A stretch of 20,618 bases of DNA from an uncultured Collinsella sp. (GCA_958447915.1 CAUDCB010000018.1:1-20618); one strand, 5' to 3'; positions 1-9,652 are shown, counted from the first letter of the stretch. Translations and numbers: made by a program. The notes: generated by a model not told the origin, from the sequence alone.

Positions 1-97
1 CCTTCTGGTCATGCCTTGCCTTTTGAATGACAAATTGTCGCCTTGGGCGGCGCGCAGCGTCGAGCCGTTACGGCGTTTGGTAAAACGCCGTAACTTA
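1..97 (-). repeat. Stop-codon-abutting palindromic repeat, copy 1 (partial at window edge)
   Basis: Positions 54-97 are identical, base for base, to 15653-15696. The first ten bases (1-10) also match 15600-15609 at exactly the same spacing, so copy 1 aligns without gaps to the right half of the longer element at 15554-15696. It contains a perfect 12-bp hairpin: arm 67-78 (GTTACGGCGTTT), loop 79-82, arm 83-94. The hairpin begins on the base after the TAA stop (95-97, minus strand) of the LCP gene. Similarity to copy 2 stops exactly at the stop codon. No clear T-run follows the hairpin on the minus strand, so it is not a canonical intrinsic terminator by itself. The other half of the element would lie left of the window. 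Confidence 0.85.
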
Positions 98-1323
98 GTA
101 GTTGGCCTCGTAGCCGTTGCCGTCGCCGGTGGGCTCTTCGTAGTAGTTCGAATCGCTCGAATCGCCTGAGTCATCGGAATCGTCAGAGCTGACCGATGAG
201 GTTGCGGTGCCGTTGCGTAATCGTCGGACGTATTGCTGTTGAGGTCGCCAATCGTGGAGCTGGTACCATCGGACAGGCCCATGGTATTGGGGCCCTTGGG
301 ATCCTTACCAGCGTCGACGCGCGCCATCATTTCCTTGAGCTCGTCCTCGTAGACAAAGACGTAGCTTACGCCATCAATCATGGTGCTGTCATCGGCATAC
401 GAAGGCAAGTTGGCCGAATAGATGCCGTCAACATCCATGCCACGCATGGCATTGACCGTAGAGACGATGTCCTGAACGCTCATATCGGTCACGAGCATGT
501 CGGACAACGAATTGACGAGGTCGAAGACTTTGGTGGCATCGAAGTTGTTGAGGATCTGGTTGGCGAGGGCGCCGAGTACCTGACGCTGATGGCGCATGCG
601 CGTGTAGTCGCCATCGGCATAGATGTAGCGGCAGCGGGCGTAGGTAAGGGCGGTCGCGCCATCCATGTGCTGCTGACCGGCAGTAATCTTAATGTCGAGA
701 TGCTCGGGGTCGTCGACATCGTCGGTTGCGTTAATGTCGATGCCGCCGACCGAATCGATGAGCGACTGCATGCCGTCGAAGCTGACCTCGGCATAGTGAG
801 AAATTTGAACTCCGCACAGCTCGTTGACCGCCTGAACCATGGCTTCGGCGCCGCCGTAGGTATGGCAGGCGTTGATCTTCATGGTCGAGCCGTTGTAGAC
901 GACCTTGGTATCGCGCGGAATGGAGATGAGCGTCGCCTGCTTTTGCGTGGGGTCGATACGCGCCAGGATAATCGAGTCGGCGCGGTATGTATCCTCGCCC
1001 GGACGGCCGTCGGTGCCAAGAAGCAGTACGTAGAACGGATCCTTTGCCTCATCGGTGTCAACCAGAACCCGACGCAGATTGTCGGTAATGACATTGGAAT
1101 CGCCGAGCTTGCCCATAATGGTGGCAAACCACAGGCCGGCGGCAGTCGTTGCGCTCAGCAGCACACCGAGCACGGCAATAAGCGCGACGCGGCGAACCGT
1201 ATGGCCGCGACGGCGCTGACGGGCGCGCTCGGAATAGCGGGCGACGTTATCACGGCTATAGATCTTGGCCTGTGCGCCGGTCGAAGGTCTTCGGGATTCC
1301 GCAAGGGGCTTTTTCTTAAACAT
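95..1323 (-). CDS. LCP (LytR-CpsA-Psr) family cell-wall polymer ligase, apparent 3' frameshift
   Basis: LCP proteins transfer undecaprenyl-linked polymers such as wall glycans or teichoic-type polymers onto peptidoglycan at the outer membrane face. Seen here: a basic cytoplasmic N-terminus (residues 1-43), one membrane helix (about 44-68), then an LCP domain (about 95-275). The domain has the family motifs LLLGTDGR, RADSIILA, SIPRDT and the Arg-rich YARCRYIYADGDYTRMRHQR. The ATG at 1323 lies 12 bases after the murA stop with only a weak AGG ribosome site, which suggests co-transcription with murA. The main frame has no stop before the window edge. Moving one frame at about 214-218 gives a Ser/Asp-rich tail ending in GNGYEANY and a TAA at 95-97. 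The simplest reading is a one-base deletion, either a sequence error or a real mutation, that affects only the last 40 or so residues. The catalytic domain is intact. The polymer transferred cannot be told from sequence. Confidence 0.85.
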
Positions 1324-1335
1324 AGGCAACCTGCA

Positions 1336-2619
1336 TTAGTAGATAACGGGATCGGGGACAGTGGCGTGCTCGACGTGAGCGCCAAGCGCCTGCAGCTTTT
1401 CGACAAACTGCTCATAGCCGCGCTTGATGTGATGGATCGCCGATACCTCAGTCGTGCCATCGGCGATCAGACCGGCGACAACGAGAGCTGCGCCGCCGCG
1501 CAAATCGGGCGAGGTAACCTGCGCACCCGAGAAACCCTTGACGCCGTGAATCATGGCATGGTGGCTCTCGATGCGAATATCGGCACCCATGCGCACCAAC
1601 TCGGATGCGAACATAAAACGATTCTCGAAGATGTTCTCGGTTATAACGGAGCTGCCGTCGGCCAGGGCGGAGAGCACCATGATCTGCGCCTGCATGTCCG
1701 TCGGGAAGCCGGGAAACGGAAGCGTCTGGATGTCGACCGGCTTGATGCGCTCGGCGCGATTCACGTGAACGCCGTCGTCGGTACGCTCGCAATCGATGCC
1801 CATGAGCTCCATCTTCTTGAGCACCATGCCCAGATGGATGGGGCAAAAACCCGTGACGTCGACACCGCGATCGTCGGCCATCAGCGCACCGGCGACGATA
1901 AAGGTACCGGCCTCGATGCGGTCGCCCACCACGCGATGAGTAACGGGATGCAGCTCTTCCACGCCCTCGATGCTCACAACAGGCGTACCCGCGCCGACAA
2001 TCTTGGCACCCATCTCGTTGAGCATGTTAGCGAGATCGACGATCTCGGGCTCGCGTGCGGCATTGTCGATAACCGTGGTACCCTGCGCGCGCACGGATGC
2101 CATGATGAGGTTCTCGGTTGCACCGACGCTGGCAAACTCGAGCGTGACGGTGGTGCCGCGCAGGCCCTGAGGCGCATTGGCGTTGATATAGCCGTGGGCG
2201 GTATCGAACTCAACGCCCAAGGCCTCAAGACCCAAGATATGCATATCGATCTTGCGAGCGCCCAGGTTGCAGCCGCCGGGCATGGCGATCTTGGCGCGAT
2301 GGAAACGGCCTAGCAGCGGTCCCATCACGGCAGTGGAAGCACGCATCTTGGCAACGAGCTCGTAGGGCGCCTCCCAAGAATCGACCTGGGAGGTATCGAT
2401 CTCGAGCGTGTGCTCGTCGAGAACATCGATCGTGGCGCCCATACCCTTGAGCACCTTGCCCATCACGTGGACATCGGAAATATCAGGCACGTTCTGCAGC
2501 GTCGTCTTGCCCGGCGCCAGAAGCGTTGCCGCCATGAGTTTGAGCGCGGAGTTCTTGGCGCCCGAAACAGGCACGGAACCTCCGATGGCATGGCCACCCT
2601 CAACGCGGATAATATCCAA
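1336..2619 (-). CDS. murA: UDP-N-acetylglucosamine 1-carboxyvinyltransferase
   Basis: MurA catalyses the first committed step of peptidoglycan synthesis in the cytoplasm, transferring enolpyruvate from phosphoenolpyruvate to UDP-GlcNAc. The protein is 427 residues, normal for the family. The substrate-binding Lys22 is present in SGAKNSALK, and the active-site loop PGGCNLGARKIDMH carries Cys117. That position corresponds to E. coli Cys115, the residue alkylated by fosfomycin, so the enzyme is predicted to be sensitive (family inference). The ATG at 2619 is preceded by an AAAGG ribosome site that overlaps the tail of the ATP-synthase terminator. The gene lies 12 bases upstream of the LCP ligase, forming a small cell-wall unit. 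It is placed directly after the atp operon. Confidence 0.96.
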   Translation of the reverse strand: MDIIRVEGGHAIGGSVPVSGAKNSALKLMAATLLAPGKTTLQNVPDISDVHVMGKVLKGMGATIDVLDEHTLEIDTSQVDSWEAPYELVAKMRASTAVMGPLLGRFHRAKIAMPGGCNLGARKIDMHILGLEALGVEFDTAHGYINANAPQGLRGTTVTLEFASVGATENLIMASVRAQGTTVIDNAAREPEIVDLANMLNEMGAKIVGAGTPVVSIEGVEELHPVTHRVVGDRIEAGTFIVAGALMADDRGVDVTGFCPIHLGMVLKKMELMGIDCERTDDGVHVNRAERIKPVDIQTLPFPGFPTDMQAQIMVLSALADGSSVITENIFENRFMFASELVRMGADIRIESHHAMIHGVKGFSGAQVTSPDLRGGAALVVAGLIADGTTEVSAIHHIKRGYEQFVEKLQALGAHVEHATVPDPVIY

Positions 2620-2632
2620 GGTCTACCCTTTC

Positions 2633-2671
2633 AAAAAGCATGCCCGGGGTGGCTGGGCCATCCCGGGCATG
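2633..2671 (-). terminator. Intrinsic terminator of the ATP synthase operon
   Basis: A stem of about 15 bp with one mismatch (arms near 2639-2653 and 2657-2671, CATGCCCGGG on one side) is followed on the minus strand by CTTTTTGAAA. It begins about 37 bases beyond the atpC stop. Strong stem plus T-run is the textbook form. Its tail overlaps the ribosome site of murA, so murA must be read by read-through or by a promoter that still crosses this hairpin. Confidence 0.85.
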
Positions 2672-2707
2672 ATGTGTTCGCAAATGGTCGAACGCTAAAA
2701 CGTTTGA

Positions 2708-3100
2708 CTATTGGGCAAGCTTGAGCTTACACCATGCGATTTCATTATAGAGGTAGGCGCGGCGTGCATCATCCTCCGACAAATTACCCAGCTTCTCTTC
2801 AAAACCTTGAATATCAGCTTTAACCTTATCGGCGTCGACGGTCGCCAAATCGCAAGCGCGCTCGGCGAGGACGGTCACGACATCGTCCGCAACCTGGGCA
2901 TAGCCGCCGGCCACGGCAAACGTGTGGTCGACAGTGCCCATGGCCTTATCGGAAACGCGAACGTAACCGCGGTCGATTGTGCAGATTTCGCTGGAGTGAG
3001 CAGGCAGAACGCCAAACTCACCATCCGTGGACGGAATCGACACAAACGCAGCGTCGCCCTCATAGGCGCAGCTCACGGGGCACACGATGCGGATACGCAT
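2708..3100 (-). CDS. atpC: F1Fo ATP synthase epsilon subunit
   Basis: Epsilon sits on the F1 central stalk and couples or inhibits ATP hydrolysis. The protein is 130 residues. The N-terminal beta-sandwich (about 1-88) contains the typical stretch IPSTDGEFGVLPAHS. The C-terminal helical hairpin (about 89-130) includes the region LSEDDARRAYLYNEIAWCKLKLAQ. The ATG at 3100 lies 3 bases after the atpD stop, consistent with translational coupling. It is the last gene of the operon and is followed by a strong terminator. Confidence 0.93.
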   Translation of the reverse strand: MRIRIVCPVSCAYEGDAAFVSIPSTDGEFGVLPAHSSEICTIDRGYVRVSDKAMGTVDHTFAVAGGYAQVADDVVTVLAERACDLATVDADKVKADIQGFEEKLGNLSEDDARRAYLYNEIAWCKLKLAQ

Positions 3101-3103
3101 AAC

Positions 3104-4557
<1,454 letters not shown>

Positions 4558-4558
<1 letters not shown>

Positions 4559-5466
4559 TACTGTTCCTCCAATGCTGAGGCTCCGCCGACGATCTCGTTA
4601 ATCTCGGTCGTGATCGAAGCCTGACGCACGCGACTATACGTGCGGGTAAGGGTCGAGATGATCGCGGTGGCGTTTTCCGTCGCGGAGTGCATGGCCTTGC
4701 GGCGTGCACCCTGCTCGGCGGCCGCCGAATCGATCAGGGCCTGGTAGATGACCGTTAGGATATACGACGGTACAAGCTTGCCGAGAACATGCTCGGGAGA
4801 GGGCACGAACTCGAACGTGGACGAGATGCGCTTAGGGGCGTCGGTCTCGTTCTTACGCGGACCGTGGGCCATAGCGATCATCTCGGGATCGAGCGGCAGC
4901 AAGTGCTCGACGCGAAGCTCCTGATCCACGCGGTTCTTGGCGTGGTGATAGACAAGCTCGACACGGTCAAGCTCACCGGCACGATACGCATCGCAGATAT
5001 GAGAGGAAATCATGCGAGCCTGATTAAAATCGGGCTCGGAGGAATTGCCCTCAAAGTGCATGACGACGTTTGCGCGGTCGCGGAAATACGTGGCCGGCTT
5101 GCGTCCGCACGCAATGATCTCGCACTCGATGCCATCGTTCGCCCAAGAAGCGGCGAGCTTTTCGGCCGTGCGCTCCACCGTCGTATTGAAACCGCCGGCA
5201 AGGCCGCGGTCCGAGGCAATAACGACAATCAGGCCATGCTTGACGCTCTCATGCTTCTGCAGCATGGGATCGGTGCCCGAACAGGAGGCGTCGCCGGCGA
5301 CCGTCAACATGACGTCGGTCAGCGCTTCCTTATAGGGCTCGGCCTGCTTGGAGCGATCGAGGGCACGACGGATCTTGGCCGTAGAGACCATCTCCATCGT
5401 GCGCGTGATCTGCTTGGTCGTGGTAACCGAGGAGATTCGCTTCTTAATGTCGCGAAGGTTGGCCAT
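4558..5466 (-). CDS. atpG: F1Fo ATP synthase gamma subunit
   Basis: Gamma is the rotating central shaft of F1. The protein is 302 residues, close to the family norm. It shows the typical N-terminal helix motif MANLRDIKKRISSVTTTKQITRTMEMVSTAKIRRA (read in parts) and the matching C-terminal helix TRTYSRVRQASITTEINEIVGGASAL, which together form the coiled coil. The central SDRGLAGGFN segment is conserved. Its ribosome site, GAGGAG, lies inside the end of atpA, 5 bases of gap away. Confidence 0.97.
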
Positions 5467-5471
5467 AGGGC

Positions 5472-7070
5472 TTAGTTCTCCTCTGATCCAGTCGTATCGG
5501 CATGGTGCTTGGCCATGAACTGCTGCTTAGAGTCACCAATGACGCGCAGGAGCTCAGCCTTGGTGTCATCGTCGATCTTCTTGGCGCGAACCTTGTCGAG
5601 CAGCGAGCCAAAGCCATTGTCCATGTACTCGATGAGCTCAGCGCGGAAAGGCAGCACATCGGCGATCTCCAGGTCGTCCAGGAAGCCCTCGTTGCCAGCG
5701 AACAGCGCAACGATCTGCTCGCCAACCTCAAACGGTTTATAACGCGGCTGCTTAAGGAGCTCGGTCATGCGGGCACCATGGGTCAGCTGCTTCTGAGTAG
5801 CCTCGTCAAGGTCGGAGCCGAACTGGGTAAAGCCAGCGAGCTCCTGGTACGAAGCGAGGTCCAGACGGAGGTTGCCGGCGACCTGCTTCATGGCCTTGGT
5901 CTGTGCGTCGCCACCGACGCGGGACACGGAAATGCCCACGTCGACTGCCGGGCGCTGGCCCTGGAAGAAGAGCTCGGACTGCAGGTAAATCTGACCATCG
6001 GTAATGGAAATGACGTTGGTCGGAATGTAGGCCGAGACGTCGCCGTCCTGGGTCTCGATGATCGGAAGAGCCGTCATGGAGCCATAACCGTTCTTCTTGG
6101 ACATCTTGACGGCGCGCTCGAGCAGACGAGAGTGCAGGTAGAAGATGTCGCCAGGATAGGCCTCGCGTCCGGGCGGACGATGCAGCGTCAGCGACATCTG
6201 ACGGTAAGCCACAGCCTGCTTGGACAGGTCGTCGTAGATGACGAGCACGTGGCCACCGGGGTTGGTCTCGCTGGCGGGCTTGCCGTCCTCACCGTTGTAC
6301 ATGAAGAACTCGCCGATAGCGGCACCGGCCATAGGCGCGATGTACTGCATAGGGGCGGAATCGGCAGCGGTGGCCGAAACGATGATGGTGTAGTCGAGCG
6401 CACCGTGCTGAGCGAGGGTCTCGCGAATGTTGGCAACCGTGGAGGCCTTCTGGCCGATGGCGACATAGATGCAGACCATGCCCTTGCCGCGCTGATTGAG
6501 GATAGCGTCGATGGCAATGGCGGTCTTACCGGTCTTGCGGTCGCCGATGATGAGCTCGCGCTGGCCGCGGCCGATAGGCACCATGGAGTCGATAGCGAGC
6601 AGACCGGTCTGAACCGGCTCACACACCGGGGTACGGTCGATGACGCCGGGGGCCTTGAACTCGATGGGGCGACGGTGCGTGGCGACGATGTCGCCCAGAC
6701 CGTCGATGGGCTGGCCGAGCGGATTGACGACGCGGCCGAGCATGGCACGGCTCACGGGGATATCCATAATGCGGCCAGTGGTGCGGCACTCGTCGCCTTC
6801 CTTGATGGCGTCGACGGCACCGAACAGAACGGCGCCGACCTCGTCACGGTCAAGGTTCTGGGCAAGGCCGAAGACGGTCTCACCGGTATCGGAGCTCTTG
6901 AACTCCAGAAGCTCGCCTGCCATGGCGCTCTTGAGGCCGGAGACGCGCGCGATGCCGTCGCCTACCTCGTCGACCGTTGAAACCTCATGCGTATCGACCG
7001 TCGCGGAGAGGCTCGTGAGCTGCTCCTGCAGTTTCTTGGCGATATCCTGGGCATTGAGGGTTTCGGACAT
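5472..7070 (-). CDS. atpA: F1Fo ATP synthase alpha subunit
   Basis: Alpha is the non-catalytic nucleotide-binding subunit of F1. The protein is 532 residues. The Walker A motif is GDRKTGKTAIAIDAI. Other hallmarks are PIGRGQRELIIGDR, the VIYDDLSKQAVAYRQMSLTLHRPPGREAYPGD region (read in parts) and the SVSRVGGDAQ signature. A short acidic C-terminal tail follows. The start codon overlaps the atpH stop by one base (TAATG), consistent with translational coupling within the operon. Confidence 0.98.
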   Translation of the reverse strand: MSETLNAQDIAKKLQEQLTSLSATVDTHEVSTVDEVGDGIARVSGLKSAMAGELLEFKSSDTGETVFGLAQNLDRDEVGAVLFGAVDAIKEGDECRTTGRIMDIPVSRAMLGRVVNPLGQPIDGLGDIVATHRRPIEFKAPGVIDRTPVCEPVQTGLLAIDSMVPIGRGQRELIIGDRKTGKTAIAIDAILNQRGKGMVCIYVAIGQKASTVANIRETLAQHGALDYTIIVSATAADSAPMQYIAPMAGAAIGEFFMYNGEDGKPASETNPGGHVLVIYDDLSKQAVAYRQMSLTLHRPPGREAYPGDIFYLHSRLLERAVKMSKKNGYGSMTALPIIETQDGDVSAYIPTNVISITDGQIYLQSELFFQGQRPAVDVGISVSRVGGDAQTKAMKQVAGNLRLDLASYQELAGFTQFGSDLDEATQKQLTHGARMTELLKQPRYKPFEVGEQIVALFAGNEGFLDDLEIADVLPFRAELIEYMDNGFGSLLDKVRAKKIDDDTKAELLRVIGDSKQQFMAKHHADTTGSEEN

Positions 7071-7546
7071 TAGGCTTCACCTCCGTACGAATTAGCAGAG
7101 TTTGCGAGGGTCTCCTGCGCGATGCGCAGCTGCGTCTTGACGGAGATGTCACGACGCTCGCCGCGGGCCTCGAGCACCAGGCCGCCCACGATAGACGGGT
7201 CGACCTGCTCGATAAGGAATACCTTGCGGCCGAAGTCCTGCTCGCATTTCTTAGTGATGGTTTGACGCAGCTCGTCGTCGAGCGGGATCGCCGTGGTGAC
7301 GGTCACGCCCACTACATCCTCGTCTTCCTCGGCAACATACTTAAAGGCAGCTGCCACCTTGGGAAGAAGGTCGAGCTGGTCGCGCTTGGACATGGTGTCG
7401 AGCACGGCGATGATCTCGGGGCTGGCAGAAGCCAGGCGCTCGATCATCTCGAGGTCCTCGAACACATGGTTCTCGGCCTTAGCGGCTTCCAAAAGGGAGC
7501 GCGCGTAGGTCTCGAGCACCTTGTCCTGATAGCGGCTAGTCGGCAT
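7070..7546 (-). CDS. atpH: F1Fo ATP synthase delta subunit
   Basis: Delta links the top of F1 to the peripheral b stalk. At 158 residues it is a little shorter than the usual 170-180. The N-terminal helical domain begins YARSLLEAAKAEN. The diagnostic C-terminal segment DPSIVGGLVLEARGERRDISVKTQL matches the family pattern of a Gly-Gly strand followed by D.S...L. The ATG at 7546 overlaps the end of atpF by 11 bases, so its start relies on the operon context and translational coupling. Confidence 0.93.
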   Translation of the reverse strand: MPTSRYQDKVLETYARSLLEAAKAENHVFEDLEMIERLASASPEIIAVLDTMSKRDQLDLLPKVAAAFKYVAEEDEDVVGVTVTTAIPLDDELRQTITKKCEQDFGRKVFLIEQVDPSIVGGLVLEARGERRDISVKTQLRIAQETLANSANSYGGEA

Positions 7547-8138
7547 TCAGGCTACCTGCTTCCTGGATGTAGCGCTCGATGAGCTTCTTCTGCTCGGACT
7601 CGTCCTCGAGTGCCTCGCCCACGATCTTGGTGGCGACGGCAACGGACAGGTCGGCGATGGAGCTCGCGGCACCGGCGTAGATGGACTTGCGCTCGTCCTC
7701 GACGGTCGTATGGGCCTTGGCGATGATCTCCTCGGCCTCCTTGTGAGCAGCCTCGATGATACGGGCGCGCTCGGACTCGGCGTCCTTACGGGCCTCGAGA
7801 ACGATGTCGGCAGCCTGACGACGGGCGTCGGTGACGATCGAGTCGGACTCAGCGCGCTTGGCGATAGCCTCCTGCTTGGTCTTCTCGGCCTCGTCGAGGC
7901 TCTCCTCGATCTTCTTGCCGCGCTCCTCCATGGTTTTCATGATGCCCGGCAGGGCGACCTTGGCCAGCACGATCCAGATGATTAGGAAGGCGATAAGCGC
8001 CGGGATGAACTCCGCCATCTTAGGGATGAGGATGTCCGCACCGGCAGCGCCGTCCTCGGCGAACGCGGAAACCGGCATGAGCAGCGCGGCCACGGACGCG
8101 GAGAGTGCGATCGCGCTCTTCTGGGATGAAAGATTCAT
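7536..8138 (-). CDS. atpF: F1Fo ATP synthase b subunit with signal-peptide-like N-terminus
   Basis: Subunit b forms the peripheral stalk as a membrane-anchored coiled coil. The protein is 200 residues, longer than the usual 160-170. The extra length is an N-terminal segment (residues 1-27) with Lys7, a hydrophobic core and an Ala-Phe-Ala end followed by Glu-Asp, which looks like a cleavable signal peptide. The true membrane helix is at about 44-62 (FIPALIAFLIIWIVLAKVA), followed by a long charged, Ala/Glu-rich coiled coil to the C-terminus. The ATG at 8138 has a GGAG ribosome site 8 bases upstream. Starting instead at Met41 would lose the signal-like part but has no comparable ribosome site that I noticed. 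Confidence 0.94.
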   Translation of the reverse strand: MNLSSQKSAIALSASVAALLMPVSAFAEDGAAGADILIPKMAEFIPALIAFLIIWIVLAKVALPGIMKTMEERGKKIEESLDEAEKTKQEAIAKRAESDSIVTDARRQAADIVLEARKDAESERARIIEAAHKEAEEIIAKAHTTVEDERKSIYAGAASSIADLSVAVATKIVGEALEDESEQKKLIERYIQEAGSLNAD

Positions 8139-8153
8139 ACTTGACGCTCCGTG

Positions 8154-8348
8154 CTATTTAACGATCAGCGCGACAACGAAGCCGATCAGAGCCAGAGCCT
8201 CGCCGAAGGCGGAGCCCATGATGAAGACGGTGAACACGCGGCCCTGGACCTCAGGCTGACGGGCCATAGCACCCGTAGCACCCAGAGCAGACAGGCCGAT
8301 AGCAAGACCAGCGCCGATAACACCGAGACCGTAACCGATAACTCCCAC
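8154..8348 (-). CDS. atpE: F1Fo ATP synthase c subunit (predicted proton type)
   Basis: The c subunit forms the membrane rotor ring that carries the coupling ion. The protein is 64 residues, at the short end of the family: helix 1 (about 2-27), polar loop ARQPEVQG (29-36), helix 2 (about 38-62). The ion-binding carboxylate is Glu50 in FGEALALIGF. Sodium-type rings have a Gln in helix 1 and Glu-Ser-Thr in helix 2; here those positions are Ile16, Ala51 and Leu52, so proton coupling is predicted. The start is a GTG at 8348 with a near-perfect AAAGGAGG ribosome site 4 bases away, suited to the high copy number of this subunit. Confidence 0.96.
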   Translation of the reverse strand: MGVIGYGLGVIGAGLAIGLSALGATGAMARQPEVQGRVFTVFIMGSAFGEALALIGFVVALIVK

Positions 8349-8444
8349 GATTCCTCCTTTGTCGTGCGTGTCTTATTTCACGCAGGATAACCTTTTTATA
8401 ACTGCCGAGCTCCATGGGTACGGGCACCGGCGGTTTAACGAATT

Positions 8445-8460
8445 GCCTTACCTTTAAGGC
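8445..8460 (-). other. Small hairpin in the atpB-atpE gap
   Basis: The 124-base gap between atpB and atpE is the only sizeable space in the operon. It holds a perfect 6-bp stem (GCCTTA / TAAGGC) with a four-base loop, 12 bases after the atpB stop. No T-run follows, so it is not a terminator. It may be an RNA processing or stability element that lets atpE be expressed above atpB, a known need in this operon. This role is inference only. Confidence 0.35.
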
Positions 8461-8472
8461 GCGAACGGAAGA

Positions 8473-9276
8473 CTACTCCTCCTCCGCGACCTCCTCTGCC
8501 TCGGAGACATACACGGCGGTAAGGACCGTGAAGACGTAAGCCTGGATGGCGCCGACCACAAGCTCGATCGCATAGATCAGGATGAGGATGGCAAGCCAGG
8601 CCAGCGAAGGCAGGGCGCCGACGGCGTGGGCCGCGGAAACCTGCTGAAGCAGCGGCTGCATGAACATGCTCGCCATGATGGCGAACGATCCCATGACCAC
8701 GTGTCCTGCGAACATGTTGCAGAACAGACGGACGGCGAGCGTGATGAGGCGCAGGAAGGTCGAGAAAAGCTCGACGACCCACACAAGCACGTTCATCGGG
8801 AAGCTCACGCCCTGCGGGGCGAGGCTCTTGATGTAGCCGATCACGCCGTGAGCCTTGCATCCGTAGTAGATGAAGTACACGAAGGCGAAGATGGCGAGCG
8901 CGGCGGTGGAGCCGATTGCGCCGGTGCCGGGCTTCATTCCCGGGATCAGGCCGATCATGTTATTGATCAGGATGAACAGGAAAAGCGAGCACAGGAACGG
9001 GAAGTGCTTCTTCCAGTTCTCACCCACGACGCCCTTGCCGATATCGTTCTCGACGTACTCGATGATGTACTCGAAACCGTTGACGAAGAAGCCCTTGGGA
9101 ACCAGGGTCTGCTTCTTCTTGAACACGGCCAGGACGATCAGGAGCACGATCGTGGAGACGATCAGCCAAAACGAGTACTGCGTGATGCCGCAGCTCAGAT
9201 CGCCCACGACAGGGGTGGAGCTGAACTCGCTGACCAGATGATTAATCTCATCAGGCAGCTTTTCAAAAATTTCCAC
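8473..9276 (-). CDS. atpB: F1Fo ATP synthase a subunit
   Basis: Subunit a forms the half-channels through which ions reach the c ring. The protein is 267 residues with about six membrane helices. The family-defining stretch FLRLITLAVRLFCNMFAGHVV carries the essential Arg (second R), and the last helices include LAILILIYAIELVVGAIQAYVFTVL. The C-terminus ends in an acidic tail (SEAEEVAEEE). The start is a GTG at 9276. Its ribosome site GAAAGG runs into the TAA stop of the upstream small membrane gene, so the two are almost certainly coupled in translation. Confidence 0.96.
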   Translation of the reverse strand: MEIFEKLPDEINHLVSEFSSTPVVGDLSCGITQYSFWLIVSTIVLLIVLAVFKKKQTLVPKGFFVNGFEYIIEYVENDIGKGVVGENWKKHFPFLCSLFLFILINNMIGLIPGMKPGTGAIGSTAALAIFAFVYFIYYGCKAHGVIGYIKSLAPQGVSFPMNVLVWVVELFSTFLRLITLAVRLFCNMFAGHVVMGSFAIMASMFMQPLLQQVSAAHAVGALPSLAWLAILILIYAIELVVGAIQAYVFTVLTAVYVSEAEEVAEEE

Positions 9277-9279
9277 GAC

Positions 9280-9591
9280 TTACCTTTCGACCTCATGAGG
9301 ATCTCGCAGCGCCTTGGCGACGCGAACCGTGCAGGCGGCCATAAAGGCCACGAAGCCGATCGCCTCGCCCAGGAGGAACATGCGAAATGCCTCTCCGAAC
9401 AACGCAAACACAACCAAGGTAAAGACGAGCAGGGCGACTGCCGAGACCGCCAGGCTCACCATGCCCTTGAGCATGTCCGCATTCTGTTTATCGTCAAGAA
9501 CCGGCTTGAGCGTAAAAACAAAGGGAAGGAAGGCAATTGCGCCCGCGATGGCGCCTGCAACGATAGCGAGCAGATCGGCTATCTGAAACAC
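9280..9591 (-). CDS. Small membrane protein in the AtpI position
   Basis: This is a small hydrophobic protein immediately upstream of atpB, with a 3-base gap and a shared ribosome site. It fits the place, size and hydrophobic profile of AtpI, a small protein linked to c-ring assembly and ion supply, but I see no diagnostic AtpI motif, so the call rests mainly on position. About three membrane helices are visible: IADLLAIVAGAIAGAIAFLP, then MVSLAVSAVALLVFTLVVFAL, then FVAFMAACTV. I choose the GTG at 9591 (103 residues) because AGGA lies 5 bases upstream. A TTG at 9666 in the same frame would give 128 residues but has no good ribosome site and would overlap the candidate promoter. Confidence 0.65.
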   Translation of the reverse strand: MFQIADLLAIVAGAIAGAIAFLPFVFTLKPVLDDKQNADMLKGMVSLAVSAVALLVFTLVVFALFGEAFRMFLLGEAIGFVAFMAACTVRVAKALRDPHEVER

Positions 9592-9652
9592 TGGCTTCCT
9601 CGCTTTCCTTTTTAACGCCTCACAGCACAGTCCCAGCCAAACATTGGTGACT

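Noticed and set aside
196..2313. Very long plus-strand open frame (705 codons) across the LCP and murA genes
   Set aside because: It is the shadow of two real minus-strand genes in GC-rich DNA. It spans both, lacks a ribosome site and family motifs, and is rich in His, Arg and Asp as expected of an antisense reading.
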